A DNA stretch of 64,000 bases from NCBI GenBank assembly GCA_937959275.1, contig CALGLU010000091.1:1-64000 (forward strand). The letters run 5' to 3'. Below are positions 1 to 8,435 of this stretch, piece after piece (position 1 is the stretch's first letter; the number at the start of each line of letters is the position of its first letter). This stretch comes from an uncultured Saprospiraceae bacterium. GTDB taxonomy: Bacteria > Bacteroidota > Bacteroidia > Chitinophagales > Saprospiraceae. Both the position numbers and the translations under genes were made by a program. The notes beneath the pieces were generated by a model, which saw nothing but the letters and a program-made list of their open reading frames with translations, had not been told where the DNA came from and made no database searches.

Positions 1-80
1 CAGGTAGTCTATTGAAACATTAATTTGTCACGATTTTTACAAAAAAATCTCGCCAAATTAGCCTCATTTAATATAATAAT

Positions 81-128
81 GCACGGCACTTTGTGCCGTG
101 CAACCAATATTTGACACCTATGGTGTCA
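81..128. repeat. Two adjacent palindromes in the 1-266 gene-free stretch
   Basis: Positions 81-101 form a perfect 9-bp stem (GCACGGCAC, loop TTT, GTGCCGTGC). Positions 112-128 form a second stem (TGACACC, loop TAT, GGTGTCA). They lie downstream of the minus-strand cutC gene. Neither is followed by a clear T-run, so a REP-like palindrome is as likely as a terminator. I see no coding potential in the rest of positions 1-266. Confidence 0.5.
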
Positions 129-266
129 TGATATCCTTAACTAAATGACATTGCATTGGGTCAGGACCGATTGACATTGTTTAAGGAATGAATGCATCAT
201 GAACGATTAGAGAAAGCTTTGAGATTTTGGTTGCATGTATTTTCAAGAGTGCAAATTGTATATTAG

Positions 267-923
267 TTAGCCAGTAACAATTCTTCTACCGTGGAAGGAA
301 TTAGTATTAAGCAGTCGCTGGTGTTCAGACAAATTGTTTTTTGTTATGCTTCCTGCAGCTATAATATCTAACTTTTGTTCGGTGCGCTTAATCATTGTAT
401 TAAGTGTAGGAATTCCGTCTTTTGCAGTAGGCTTGCCTCCTGAACTTAGGATCGCATCAACCGAGCTGATATTGGAGATTATAGTGACGGATTCCAAAAT
501 ATTGGAGGAGTAATCTATTGCTTTATGAAAGGTAACATGAAGAGGTTTGGCAACTTCTGCAAGACTTGCTGTATTAATGAAATCCACCCCACGATATTTA
601 TTTAATAGTCCAAATACGACTCCATGGACACCGAGATCTTTCATCGAATAAATGGATGCTGTCATTTTTAGAATTTCCTGAGTTGTATATTGGAAATTAC
701 CTTGACGAGGCCGTATCATAACTTTGACTGGAATATTTACTTCACTCAAAACTTGTCTAACGAGCTCAAGCGAAGGTGTTAAGCCATCGACCTCTAAATG
801 GCTACATAATTCCAATTGAGTAGCGCCTAGCTGCTCGGCCTTTATCGCTTCTTGTAGGGTTTCAACACATGCTTCAATCGTCACAGTATCAGTTACTTTT
901 CCAGTGTATTGTATTTTCATCAT
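267..923 (-). CDS. cutC: CutC family protein
   Basis: TIM-barrel protein of the CutC family, historically linked to copper homeostasis; the biochemical role of the family is still unsettled. Family landmarks are visible: the ELCSHLEVDGLTPS segment near the N-terminus, VMIRPRQGNF, GVVFGLL, VTFHKAID and ILSSGGKPTA, followed by IIAAGSIT. The product is about 218 aa, close to or slightly short of the family norm. I place the start at the ATG at 921-923, preceded by AAGG. An upstream ATG at 953 would add ten basic residues that do not look like family sequence. The 5' end overlaps the tail of the upstream secreted-protein gene (stop at 889-891) by about 35 bp, so the two are probably translationally coupled or at least co-transcribed. 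Identification is firm; function is not. Confidence 0.85.
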   Translation of the reverse strand: MMKIQYTGKVTDTVTIEACVETLQEAIKAEQLGATQLELCSHLEVDGLTPSLELVRQVLSEVNIPVKVMIRPRQGNFQYTTQEILKMTASIYSMKDLGVHGVVFGLLNKYRGVDFINTASLAEVAKPLHVTFHKAIDYSSNILESVTIISNISSVDAILSSGGKPTAKDGIPTLNTMIKRTEQKLDIIAAGSITKNNLSEHQRLLNTNSFHGRRIVTG

Positions 924-2934
924 TGCCTTGAAGGTTAATCGGCGTATCCTCACATTCGATATTCCCTTTTTTTATCCCTGTGATGTTTAGAGTACTTGGG
1001 AGCGTTGACAGATTAAATGTTTCGCAAGTATTGAGTTCGCCATTAATCATAAATACCCAAGATGGATTGTTTGAATAAGCTTCGTTTTTGCCTATTAATA
1101 CATTAATCATTTGGACCAAGTCGACAGAACTGACACTTCCGGATTCATCCACATCAGCAGCAATCACATTGACAGGGCAAGGATCAACAAGTCCTAAGAC
1201 GATCCGCAAACCTCTCACGACATCTACCGATGAAAGCTCATCAATTGCTGGGGTGTTCAGGCTGACACAAACTTGTATTTGATCTTCGCTCGTCTCTAAT
1301 GCTTCTAATGCATATTGACCAAATGCCATTTGGCTAATTGTTGTTTCGCCATCACTAGATGTCACGACAAGATCAGCCATTGGCAAATCATTACCTTGAC
1401 TATCTTGGATGTCAAAGCTGATATTTTTAGTTATCATTTGAGCTTGCATCATTCCTCCACCATCTGTAAGAGTTTTATTGGTGATATACATAACCCTTCC
1501 ATTTGCAGTTGCTCCAGCTTCTGCTCTATATGTTGAGAAATGAAAATAGCCTTCATCATCAATATCCATGGATGTTTGATTTCTTAAAGTCATTGATTGC
1601 GCTTTGGCATCAAGCACTGTTTCTACATCCCAATTGTCACCATTCGCCGTCGCCAGCTTAAGGACGTCTGAGTCTGAATACGCAATATAAGTCCCACTAG
1701 AATTTCTCAATAACTCCACTACGTCACGCGCATTACCTGAATCATGATTTTTTAAGGTGTCGACAATTGAAAATTCCCAACCCACTGTTCCACGATGTGC
1801 CACTTCCACATATCCAGAAACAGCATTGATTCGTTTATAGTAGGCAACTAAAATATCGCCTGATTCATCAACAGATAGGGAAGGGTATCTACCTCCTTCA
1901 GTGACAATCTCTGTGGACCATGTATTATTTTCTCTTGTACTCATGACAAGGTTTCCAGTTGTTTGAGACTGGTAGGCGACAGCATAGACAACATCATCAT
2001 TAACGGCCAAATCAACTGCCCACTTATACGTTATACCATCAATTCCAACATCTTCGACTTGCCAACTGCCATTATTTTCAAAGGCATACTCTACCTCTCC
2101 GCTTCCTGAATCGGTAGACAGCACATGTATGGCGTCATCTGCCTCAACTACAATTTTATTATCCCATCCATCATGACCAGTGGAGGCAATAAACTCTATT
2201 TCAAAATTGTCAGTTGCTAATTCTCTGGCAAGAGCAAATTCTCCGCCTGCTTCGTCATGATCATGGTAAGCAATAAGTGCTCTGTTAGCATTGTTGAACG
2301 CCAAGTCAAGTGGACCATAGAAGTAGCCTTCTGACACGAGTTCAGAAGAAAAACTGTTACCATCTAGTTCTGCAATTCTTGTCCAACCACTAGTAGTAGA
2401 TTCATTCATATAAGCTATATGAGGAATACCATTTTTGTCGCATTGGAGTGTAGGCTTTTCACCTTCATCAACGTCAACCATAGTCCAGGTATTTGTAGAC
2501 ATGTTAGTATCAAGACTACTTAATTCTGCATAGCCCCATAAAGTGCTAGCAGTTGTACATTGGACAATGACATAGTCATATGTAGCGATATCAACTTCGG
2601 GTGGCACGACAAAGGAGCGCGGTCCAGTAATGGCAATTCCCATTGCTACTCCCATCCCGATTGGATCATCTGAAATTTTAAAATCATCCGCAGCATCATA
2701 ATCAGCATCAGTTGATAAAAACACTTCTAAGGTGATGCCTTGAATCGTCGCAAAATCATTTTTAAAATTGACGGTTTGAGTCCCATCTTCTTCTTTAACA
2801 AATTCTACTGAACCAGTAATGGGGTAGACTGTAGCATTATTAGCGATGAAGTTTGCTGTTCGTATTTGTTGTTGACTGAGTAGAATACTTGAAGTGCTTA
2901 GTATAAGCAGTAGGAGTGTTAAGCGTGAGAGCAT
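889..2934 (-). CDS. Secreted protein: DM13 domain, beta-propeller-like middle, dockerin-like C-terminus
   Basis: 681-aa exported protein with an N-terminal signal peptide (hydrophobic residues 3-20). Residues ~35-142 resemble the DM13 electron-transfer/adhesion domain: ITGSVEFVKEEDGTQTVNF leads into VFLSTDADY, then a GPRSF...VPPEVD...YDYVIVQC pattern. Residues ~145-490 carry repeated aromatic- and Asp-rich blades (for example NGIPHIAYMNEST and SGDILVAYYKR) that suggest a sialidase-like beta-propeller. Residues ~560-630 form a dockerin-like pair of helices (SSVDVVRGLRIVLG, then ADVDESGSVSSVDLVQMI). The same module occurs in the 1775-aa protein at 43423-48750. No T9SS sorting tail follows, so the surface attachment route is unclear. 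It has its own promoter-like box at 2958-2965. The domain assignments are inferred by eye; substrate and partner are unknown. Confidence 0.7.
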   Translation of the reverse strand: MLSRLTLLLLILSTSSILLSQQQIRTANFIANNATVYPITGSVEFVKEEDGTQTVNFKNDFATIQGITLEVFLSTDADYDAADDFKISDDPIGMGVAMGIAITGPRSFVVPPEVDIATYDYVIVQCTTASTLWGYAELSSLDTNMSTNTWTMVDVDEGEKPTLQCDKNGIPHIAYMNESTTSGWTRIAELDGNSFSSELVSEGYFYGPLDLAFNNANRALIAYHDHDEAGGEFALARELATDNFEIEFIASTGHDGWDNKIVVEADDAIHVLSTDSGSGEVEYAFENNGSWQVEDVGIDGITYKWAVDLAVNDDVVYAVAYQSQTTGNLVMSTRENNTWSTEIVTEGGRYPSLSVDESGDILVAYYKRINAVSGYVEVAHRGTVGWEFSIVDTLKNHDSGNARDVVELLRNSSGTYIAYSDSDVLKLATANGDNWDVETVLDAKAQSMTLRNQTSMDIDDEGYFHFSTYRAEAGATANGRVMYITNKTLTDGGGMMQAQMITKNISFDIQDSQGNDLPMADLVVTSSDGETTISQMAFGQYALEALETSEDQIQVCVSLNTPAIDELSSVDVVRGLRIVLGLVDPCPVNVIAADVDESGSVSSVDLVQMINVLIGKNEAYSNNPSWVFMINGELNTCETFNLSTLPSTLNITGIKKGNIECEDTPINLQGNDENTIHWKSN

Positions 2935-2957
2935 GTTACAGTTTTAAAAGTCAAGTG

Positions 2958-2965
2958 CAAATGTA
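2958..2965 (-). promoter_or_regulatory. Bacteroidota-type -7 box for the DM13/dockerin protein
   Basis: Read on the minus strand this is TACATTTG, a perfect match to the Bacteroidota -7 consensus TAnnTTTG, 24 bp upstream of the ATG at 2934. No good -33 TTG is visible at the expected distance. Confidence 0.45.
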
Positions 2966-3012
2966 TCTAATTATAACGATGTATGCTATGACTACCATGT
3001 GTCTAAAACAAC

Positions 3013-3041
3013 AAAAGCCAACTTTTTAAGGGTTGGCTTTT
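3013..3041 (-). terminator. Rho-independent terminator after the aquaporin gene
   Basis: A 10-bp perfect stem (AAAAGCCAAC / GTTGGCTTTT) has a 9-nt loop and A/T-rich flanks that give a T-run on the minus strand. It lies 25 bp past the aquaporin stop codon and separates that gene from the secreted-protein gene downstream. Confidence 0.8.
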
Positions 3042-3065
3042 GCTCTTTATTTAGTTCGTCTAATA

Positions 3066-3704
3066 TTAGTCGTCTAAGTGATAGCAAACTTTGAACATAA
3101 TAGCAGCTAATGCACCACCTGCTAAACAAGCAACTGCAAATACCCATATGTTAGCCCAGTCTGTCATTCCTGCAACTGATACGCCTAATCCAACAGCTGG
3201 ATTGAAAGCTCCACCAGAAATACCACCAAGACCATAAGCCATAGCTGTTACAGTAAAACCAATTGCTAAACCATAAAATGAATTACCTTCATTTGATTTT
3301 GTCGTAGCTGTATTTAATACAACCCAAGCTAGAGCAAATGTACCTAGGAGCTCAGCAACAAATGCAGCTGCAACACCAGGTCCGCCAGCAGCACCAAAAG
3401 CACCAGCCGCTTCATGGCTAATACCTAATACGGATGTAGCTACAAGCGCAGCGACTGCTCCACCTGCCAATTGAGCAATAATGTAAGGAACAAAATCAGC
3501 TGCAGACATAGCACCTCTTATAAGAACTGCCAAAGAAACTGCAGGATTAAAGTGTCCACCAGAAATGTGACCTCCGGCGAAAATCATGACCATTAACGCA
3601 GAGCCAATAGCCACAGGAGCCATCACTCCACCTTTGGCAACAGCCACTACAACAGTTAGCACCAAGAAAAAGGTACCGATAAATTCAACAATATACTTTC
3701 CCAT
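3066..3704 (-). CDS. MIP-family aquaporin / glycerol channel
   Basis: 212-aa integral membrane channel of the major intrinsic protein family, expected to move water or small neutral solutes across the inner membrane. Both half-repeats are visible, each with an Asn-Pro-Ala box: SGGHFNPAVSLAV (NPA at residues 53-55) and SGGAFNPAVGLGV (NPA at 168-170). Six hydrophobic spans fit the length, which is slightly short for the family. The second NPA is followed by Val, where most aquaporins have the Arg of the aromatic/arginine filter, so selectivity may differ from AqpZ. It is transcribed alone, with a strong terminator at 3013-3041. The start MGKYIVEFIGTFFLV is typical of the family. No substrate can be assigned from context. 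Confidence 0.9.
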   Translation of the reverse strand: MGKYIVEFIGTFFLVLTVVVAVAKGGVMAPVAIGSALMVMIFAGGHISGGHFNPAVSLAVLIRGAMSAADFVPYIIAQLAGGAVAALVATSVLGISHEAAGAFGAAGGPGVAAAFVAELLGTFALAWVVLNTATTKSNEGNSFYGLAIGFTVTAMAYGLGGISGGAFNPAVGLGVSVAGMTDWANIWVFAVACLAGGALAAIMFKVCYHLDD

Positions 3705-3820
3705 AATTTTTAATTAGTTAGTTTAAAATGCGTTTTAAATATATGATAAATATTTATGTATAAGCTTATAATAGTCAATTATTTCGAGAGCCACTTTTGG
3801 AAGAGTGTCTCGGTTGAGAC

Positions 3821-3864
3821 GTCATTTTTACTTAAATGACACATTATTTTAACAAAATAATGTG
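3821..3864. terminator. Tandem hairpins between the aquaporin gene and the MITE-like element
   Basis: Two abutting palindromes are present. GTCATTT/AAATGAC has a 6-nt loop (3821-3840). ACATTATTTT/AAAATAATGT has a 3-nt loop (3841-3863), plus a flanking C-G pair. They sit downstream of the minus-strand CHAP gene and upstream of the aquaporin, so they could end CHAP transcription or act in aquaporin regulation. The second is A/T-only in its stem and therefore a weak terminator. Confidence 0.4.
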
Positions 3865-3871
3865 AATTAAT

Positions 3872-4047
3872 TAGTGGTCTGTCAAGTATATATTGACTAG
3901 TTGAATTTTGATAGTAGTTTGTGCATGAACTAGGCGCAGGTTCGGTCTGATAGCCTTAGGTAAAAGCTATCAAGGCCGGTTCTGTAACGACGTGCATGTG
4001 CAAAATACGCCAAAAGCACTAGTCAGTTATCTCTTGACAGAGCACTA
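3872..4047. mobile_element. MITE-like element, possibly IS630/Tc1-mariner derived
   Basis: A 176-bp segment is bounded by imperfect terminal inverted repeats of about 28 bp. The left end begins TAGTGGTCTGTCAAG (3872). The right end, read inward from 4047, begins TAGTGCTCTGTCAAG. Both ends begin with TA, consistent with TA-target insertion. The interior has a further stem (TGATAGC 3948-3954 / GCTATCA 3966-3972) and no coding capacity. The last three bases supply the TAG stop codon of the neighbouring CHAP gene. The family assignment is inferred from the end sequence and the TA boundary. No transposase is present in the window. Confidence 0.6.
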
Positions 4048-4590
4048 GGGCATTCTGAGCCAACCCAAGATCTGGTAATCGGCAATGGTGTAGATTCCAT
4101 TATAAACGGAGAGAGTCAGTGTATCTCTAGATTTCTTACCATAATTCTGTTGCATCAGCTCAACTTCAGTATCCGTGACTCTCGAAATGATACCAGTATG
4201 ACCATAGGGATTACTAGATGTCCCATCATAGACTAACATATCACCTGCTTGAGGCTTTTCATGCCTTACATTCCTAAATTGCAGTAATGCTCGTTTTTTG
4301 TTAAATGCGACATCATCTAGATTTTTATCAAATAAATCCTTTGCATGACCATACGAATCAGGCATTTTATGGTCATAAACTTGAAAGTAATATCGTTTGA
4401 CATATTCTACACATTGCCATTTTAAACCCAGATTATAACCATCAGGTGTCTTATGTCGACCGTGTGTATCATTGATTTTACCATTAAAAAATACAGGTAC
4501 TCCATTGTGCATATCCATAACTTCACCAGGTTGGTGATCGGATTTGATTAGCATGAATACTGAAAGCAGCAGGAAAAGCTTAAATGACAC
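4045..4590 (-). CDS. CHAP-domain amidase/peptidase, exported
   Basis: 181-aa protein with an N-terminal hydrophobic export signal (SFKLFLLLSVFMLIKS) followed by a CHAP domain, a Cys/His-dependent amidohydrolase that usually cleaves peptidoglycan peptides or related amides. The nucleophile is in WQCVEYVKRYY (Cys60), the catalytic His in PYGHTGII (His131), and the polar QQNYG motif follows. The WQCVEYVKR pattern recalls glutathionylspermidine-amidase-type CHAP proteins. The start is GTG at 4590; the next ATG (4554) would remove half the signal. The stop codon is contributed by the end of the adjacent MITE-like element, so the ancestral C-terminus may have been different. It is transcribed away from the radical SAM gene. 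Periplasmic wall remodelling is inferred. Confidence 0.8.
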   Translation of the reverse strand: MSFKLFLLLSVFMLIKSDHQPGEVMDMHNGVPVFFNGKINDTHGRHKTPDGYNLGLKWQCVEYVKRYYFQVYDHKMPDSYGHAKDLFDKNLDDVAFNKKRALLQFRNVRHEKPQAGDMLVYDGTSSNPYGHTGIISRVTDTEVELMQQNYGKKSRDTLTLSVYNGIYTIADYQILGWLRMP

Positions 4591-4698
4591 TTAATAATAT
4601 TTAGAATCGCCAATTTAGTCAGAATAGAGAGCTATTTTTAATTCTGAATACATTTTGTCAAAATCTTATGAAATCACTATTTTATCTAAACTCTTGCC

Positions 4699-6867
4699 TT
4701 GAATCATAAGATTTTACTGATTACACCACCATTTACACAACTGAATACACCATATCCAGCGACTGCTTATATCAAAGGATTTCTGAATACTATAGGTGTT
4801 GATAGTGTACAAATGGATTTAGGCATCGAGACCATACTTCAACTTTTTTCCTCAAATGGGCTCAAACAAGTTTTTGAAAAAGCATCAATTGCCATAGGAA
4901 ATGGTAGCGCTAACAGTCAACGGATTCACGCTCTTCAAAAAAGTTATATCGGATCGATTGATCCTGTTATCCATTTTCTACAAGATCAAGATCCCACCTT
5001 AGCGCATCTGATTTGCGAACGACAATTTCTACCTGAAGCATCTCGATTCGATCAACTGGAAGATTTGGAATGGGCATTTGGTACGATGGGTATAAGGGAC
5101 CAAGCTCGTCACATTGCAACCTTATACTTAGAAGATTTAAGTGATTTTATTATTGAAATGATCGATCCTCATTTTGGCTTCAGTCGATATGCTGAACGCT
5201 TAAGTATAGCTGCCCATAGCTTTGATGATCTTTATGCAGAGTTGAATCAGACTCCGAGTTTGATCACTCAGTTGATGTTAGATTTACTCATTGCAAAAAT
5301 AGAGAGCAGTCAAGCGAATATGATCTGCCTCTCTGTTCCCTTTCCGGGAAATTTATTTGCTGCGTTGACTTGTGGTAGATGGCTTAAGCAGAACTATCCA
5401 GAGCTAGCCGTTGTGATGGGAGGAGGCTATCCGAACACTGAGCTGCGTTCGTTGAGTGATCCTCGTGTGTTTGAGTTTGTAGATTATATCACGCTAGATG
5501 ATGGCGAAGCACCACTTATGACATTGCTGTCTTACCTAGATGGGACTATTGATACATCGATGCTTAAGCGGACGTTCAGTCTAGAGTCGAATGGAGTCAT
5601 GTATCACAATGGGAGTCTTATGCCCGATGTCAAGCAAGAGAAGGTCGGTACACCAGATTACAAAGGACTTGCATTAAAAAGCTACCTGTCGGTCATTCAA
5701 TTGACGAACCCGATGCATCGTCTATGGAGCGATGGTCGTTGGAATAAATTAACAATGGCGCACGGGTGTTATTGGGGCAAGTGTACATTTTGTGATATCT
5801 CCTTAGATTATATCAAAAACTATGAAGCGTCCTCTGCAGCTATGATTGTAGACAGGATGGAAGAGCTGGTTGAACAAACAGGTGAGACGGGCTTTCATTT
5901 TGTGGATGAAGCAGCTCCGCCTTCGCTGATGAAAGCGGTTGCTTTAGAACTATTGAAGCGTGGCTTAGTCGTCAATTGGTGGACAAATATTCGCTTTGAG
6001 AAAAGTTTCAATGGCGATCTATGTCGCTTGCTTGCAGCCTCTGGATGCATAGCCGTTTCAGGTGGCTTGGAGGTCGCTTCAGATAGACTTCTTAAGTTAA
6101 TTGCAAAGGGAGTTACTGTTGAGCAGGTCACTCAAGTCAATGACAACTTTAACCAAGCGGGGATTATGGTACACGCCTATTTGATGTATGGCTTTCCGAC
6201 ACAGACTGCGCAGGAAACGATTGATTCGCTTGAGGTCGTTAGACAGTTATTTGCTTCTGGAGTTTTGCAGTCTGCATTTTGGCATCGCTTTGCTATGACC
6301 GCTCACAGTCCAGTTGGTTTGATTCCTGAAAAATTTATGGTTCAGACACTAACGAAAGGAATAGGGACATTTGCCAACAATGATCTAGAACATGCCGATC
6401 CCACTGGAGGCGATCATGATTTATTTGCAGAAGGCTTGCGCAAATCCCTTTATAATTTCATGCATGGATTTTGTTTGGATCATCCTTTGGATAACTGGTT
6501 TGATCATCCTGTTCCTAAAACATCTTTGCCTCCTTCTCTTATTAAAAATTATCTTGATAAGCCTCGTGTAAGGGATATGAAGGATGATTACAAGCTAGTT
6601 TGGATTGGTGGCCCTATAGTATATCTGGCTCATGAGTCTGGCTTACAAATTTTCTCAAAACAATCTTCGTCATTTATTTCTGTAGCAGAAAACCTTGGGC
6701 AATGGCTTGTAAGATTACTCACTGACATCACATCTGACACAGGACTTCAGATATCCTATAAACAAGTGAAAGAAAATTATCTGGAGTCTGGTTTTGATGA
6801 GTGGGGATTGTTTTGGTATGGCGAGGTGATGGAAGAGCTTAAGGGGCTTGGGCTCTTGGTTGTCTAG
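4699..6867 (+). CDS. Radical SAM protein with cobalamin-binding-type N-terminal domain
   Basis: 722-aa iron-sulfur enzyme. The N-terminal half has a Rossmann-like B12-binding architecture: ILLITPPF at the start, then PELAVVMGGGYPNTELRSL and YITLDDGEAPLMTLLSYL. I do not see the DxHxxG base-off motif. The radical SAM core begins near residue 350 with a cluster motif of spacing CX4CX2C (GCYWGKCTFCD, residues ~355-366), a variant known in this superfamily. HFVDEAAPP and an AVSGGLEVAS strand follow, as expected for the barrel. The last ~200 residues are unassigned. TTG at 4699 is the only canonical start, because an in-frame stop lies at 4687-4689. It is flanked by unrelated genes, so the substrate cannot be inferred. 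No peptide precursor gene is visible nearby. Confidence 0.8.
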   Translation: MNHKILLITPPFTQLNTPYPATAYIKGFLNTIGVDSVQMDLGIETILQLFSSNGLKQVFEKASIAIGNGSANSQRIHALQKSYIGSIDPVIHFLQDQDPTLAHLICERQFLPEASRFDQLEDLEWAFGTMGIRDQARHIATLYLEDLSDFIIEMIDPHFGFSRYAERLSIAAHSFDDLYAELNQTPSLITQLMLDLLIAKIESSQANMICLSVPFPGNLFAALTCGRWLKQNYPELAVVMGGGYPNTELRSLSDPRVFEFVDYITLDDGEAPLMTLLSYLDGTIDTSMLKRTFSLESNGVMYHNGSLMPDVKQEKVGTPDYKGLALKSYLSVIQLTNPMHRLWSDGRWNKLTMAHGCYWGKCTFCDISLDYIKNYEASSAAMIVDRMEELVEQTGETGFHFVDEAAPPSLMKAVALELLKRGLVVNWWTNIRFEKSFNGDLCRLLAASGCIAVSGGLEVASDRLLKLIAKGVTVEQVTQVNDNFNQAGIMVHAYLMYGFPTQTAQETIDSLEVVRQLFASGVLQSAFWHRFAMTAHSPVGLIPEKFMVQTLTKGIGTFANNDLEHADPTGGDHDLFAEGLRKSLYNFMHGFCLDHPLDNWFDHPVPKTSLPPSLIKNYLDKPRVRDMKDDYKLVWIGGPIVYLAHESGLQIFSKQSSSFISVAENLGQWLVRLLTDITSDTGLQISYKQVKENYLESGFDEWGLFWYGEVMEELKGLGLLVV

Positions 6868-6896
6868 TAGGTGTGCTATGCGATTTAATGTAAGCA

Positions 6897-8351
6897 TTAA
6901 TGATTATCCTTTGGTCGCTCAAACCGATTTGGATGGTTTTCGTCATATGTCTTGTTAGACCGCAAGCCAAGAAAAGCCGGTTCTTTCATTTGTTCTAGCC
7001 AAGCATTCGTTTTGGCTTGCAAAGCATTAGACAAATCTTGTTTGCGAGTGATTTGATTATTTGATTCACTTTTGTCGACATTCAAATCATAGAGATGTAG
7101 CTCTGAATCTATGTTAGCAAATTTAGTATTGCCTTGACGAATCGCCACTTCATCTTGGTCATGTTTTCTCCAGTAAAGTTCTTGGTGTGGCAGGCCCGTT
7201 TTTTGATTGGTGATATAGGGAATAAGATTCACGCCATCAATCGGATTTTGTAACTGCACAGGGGATTTCTGTTGCGCGATGATACTTCCAAAAATATCTA
7301 AGGACAATACAGGGGACTCATATGTTATTCCAGCTTCAATTTGTTTCGGCCAGCGCATCGCAAAAGGCACTCGAATACCACCTTCAAACAAGCTACCTTT
7401 TGCTCCTCTTAGTGGACCATTGTCTGAATAGTTTTTTGTTTCTGGTCCTCCATTGTCAGATAGAAAAACGACGATTGTATTCTCTGCCAATCCCAATGAT
7501 GTCAATTGATCTAGGATACGCCCGACACCATCATCTACTGCACTGACCATCGCAGCATATGTTCTCCGTTTCGGATGTTCGATATGTTGAAATCGATCGA
7601 GATATTTTTGTGTTGCTTGGAGTGGACCATGAGGCGCATTATAGGCGACATATATAAAAAAAGGATCGTCTTTGTATTGTTCTAAATAGTTTACGGCTTC
7701 TCTCGATAGAGCATCTGTGAGGTATTCTGTTTCTTCTACACGTTCTGTATTACGCAAGAGCTTGGTATGATAAGCATCAAACTGAGAAGTCACTTCATAT
7801 TCGTCAGCTCTTATCCAGTCTTCAGGAAAGTATTTGTGACCGCCGGTTAAGAATCCATAAAAATCTGTGAAGCCTCTCTGGAGTGGACGTTGACTCGGAT
7901 GAGCTCCAAGGTGCCATTTGCCTAAAATAGCAGATTGATAATCATGCTGACCTAAGACTTCAGCAAGAGTTTGTTCACTAAGCGGTAATCCCATATTGGG
8001 ATCATTCGGTGCAAATAGTGGATTACGACTAAAGCCAAAGCGATCCTGATAGCGACCTGTGATGAGCCCTGCTCGACTTGGACCACACGCAGCCCAAGTC
8101 ACATAGCCATTTGTGAATGTCACGCCTTCTTGCGCAATTCTGTCTATGTTCGGTGTTGGAATTTCGAGACTACCATTAAAGCCTACATCACCATAACCCA
8201 AATCGTCTGCGAGGATTAAGACTAAATTTGGTGGTTGATTGGTTGTTGATGCTAGCTCAGGTTGGATTGACTTGCAATTCAACATGCTCAAGACTAAGAT
8301 CCCAATAGCTAGATGTAATCGCATGGTCGTCATTGTATTTAAGATTATCAT
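6897..8351 (-). CDS. Lipoprotein sulfatase, arylsulfatase type (formylglycine-dependent)
   Basis: 484-aa sulfatase of the alkaline-phosphatase superfamily, predicted to hydrolyse sulfate esters on sugars or aromatics at the cell envelope. The signature WAACGPSRAGLITGRY carries the Cys (residue 89) that a maturase converts to formylglycine. Metal ligands are seen in LILADDLGYGD (Asp49/Asp50) and VVFLSDNGG. GKWHLG is the usual substrate-pocket strand. The lipobox LSMLNC (Cys26) suggests a lipoprotein. Three candidate ATGs (8351, 8333, 8324) precede the signal; the signal fits best from 8324, and the longest reading is given. It follows the second sulfatase gene in the same direction after 84 bp that contain a G-rich heptad repeat. 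No sulfatase-maturase gene is in the window. The sulfatase subfamily was not assigned. Confidence 0.9.
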   Translation of the reverse strand: MIILNTMTTMRLHLAIGILVLSMLNCKSIQPELASTTNQPPNLVLILADDLGYGDVGFNGSLEIPTPNIDRIAQEGVTFTNGYVTWAACGPSRAGLITGRYQDRFGFSRNPLFAPNDPNMGLPLSEQTLAEVLGQHDYQSAILGKWHLGAHPSQRPLQRGFTDFYGFLTGGHKYFPEDWIRADEYEVTSQFDAYHTKLLRNTERVEETEYLTDALSREAVNYLEQYKDDPFFIYVAYNAPHGPLQATQKYLDRFQHIEHPKRRTYAAMVSAVDDGVGRILDQLTSLGLAENTIVVFLSDNGGPETKNYSDNGPLRGAKGSLFEGGIRVPFAMRWPKQIEAGITYESPVLSLDIFGSIIAQQKSPVQLQNPIDGVNLIPYITNQKTGLPHQELYWRKHDQDEVAIRQGNTKFANIDSELHLYDLNVDKSESNNQITRKQDLSNALQAKTNAWLEQMKEPAFLGLRSNKTYDENHPNRFERPKDNH

Positions 8352-8386
8352 TTATATGTAGCTTTTTACGTCCAACTTTTTTCCTT

Positions 8387-8428
8387 CCCAACTCCAAACT
8401 CCCAACTCCCAACTCCCAACTCCCAACT
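8387..8428 (-). repeat. Heptanucleotide tandem repeat (AGTTGGG)n, G-quadruplex-capable
   Basis: Six head-to-tail seven-base units; on the plus strand five are CCCAACT and one is the variant CCAAACT. On the minus (transcribed) strand four GGG runs are evenly spaced by AGTT, which meets the G3N4 quadruplex pattern. It starts 7 bp after the stop of the upstream sulfatase gene and precedes the next sulfatase. Confidence 0.85.
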
Positions 8429-8435
8429 TCATCCT

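Noticed and set aside
81-101. Strong hairpin read as the cutC terminator
   Set aside because: It is 166 bp past the stop and lacks a T-run, so a REP-like palindrome is more likely.
5758-5800. Radical SAM motif thought broken because of CX4CX2C spacing
   Set aside because: This spacing (GCxWxxCxFC type) is known in B12-dependent radical SAM relatives, so it does not indicate inactivation.
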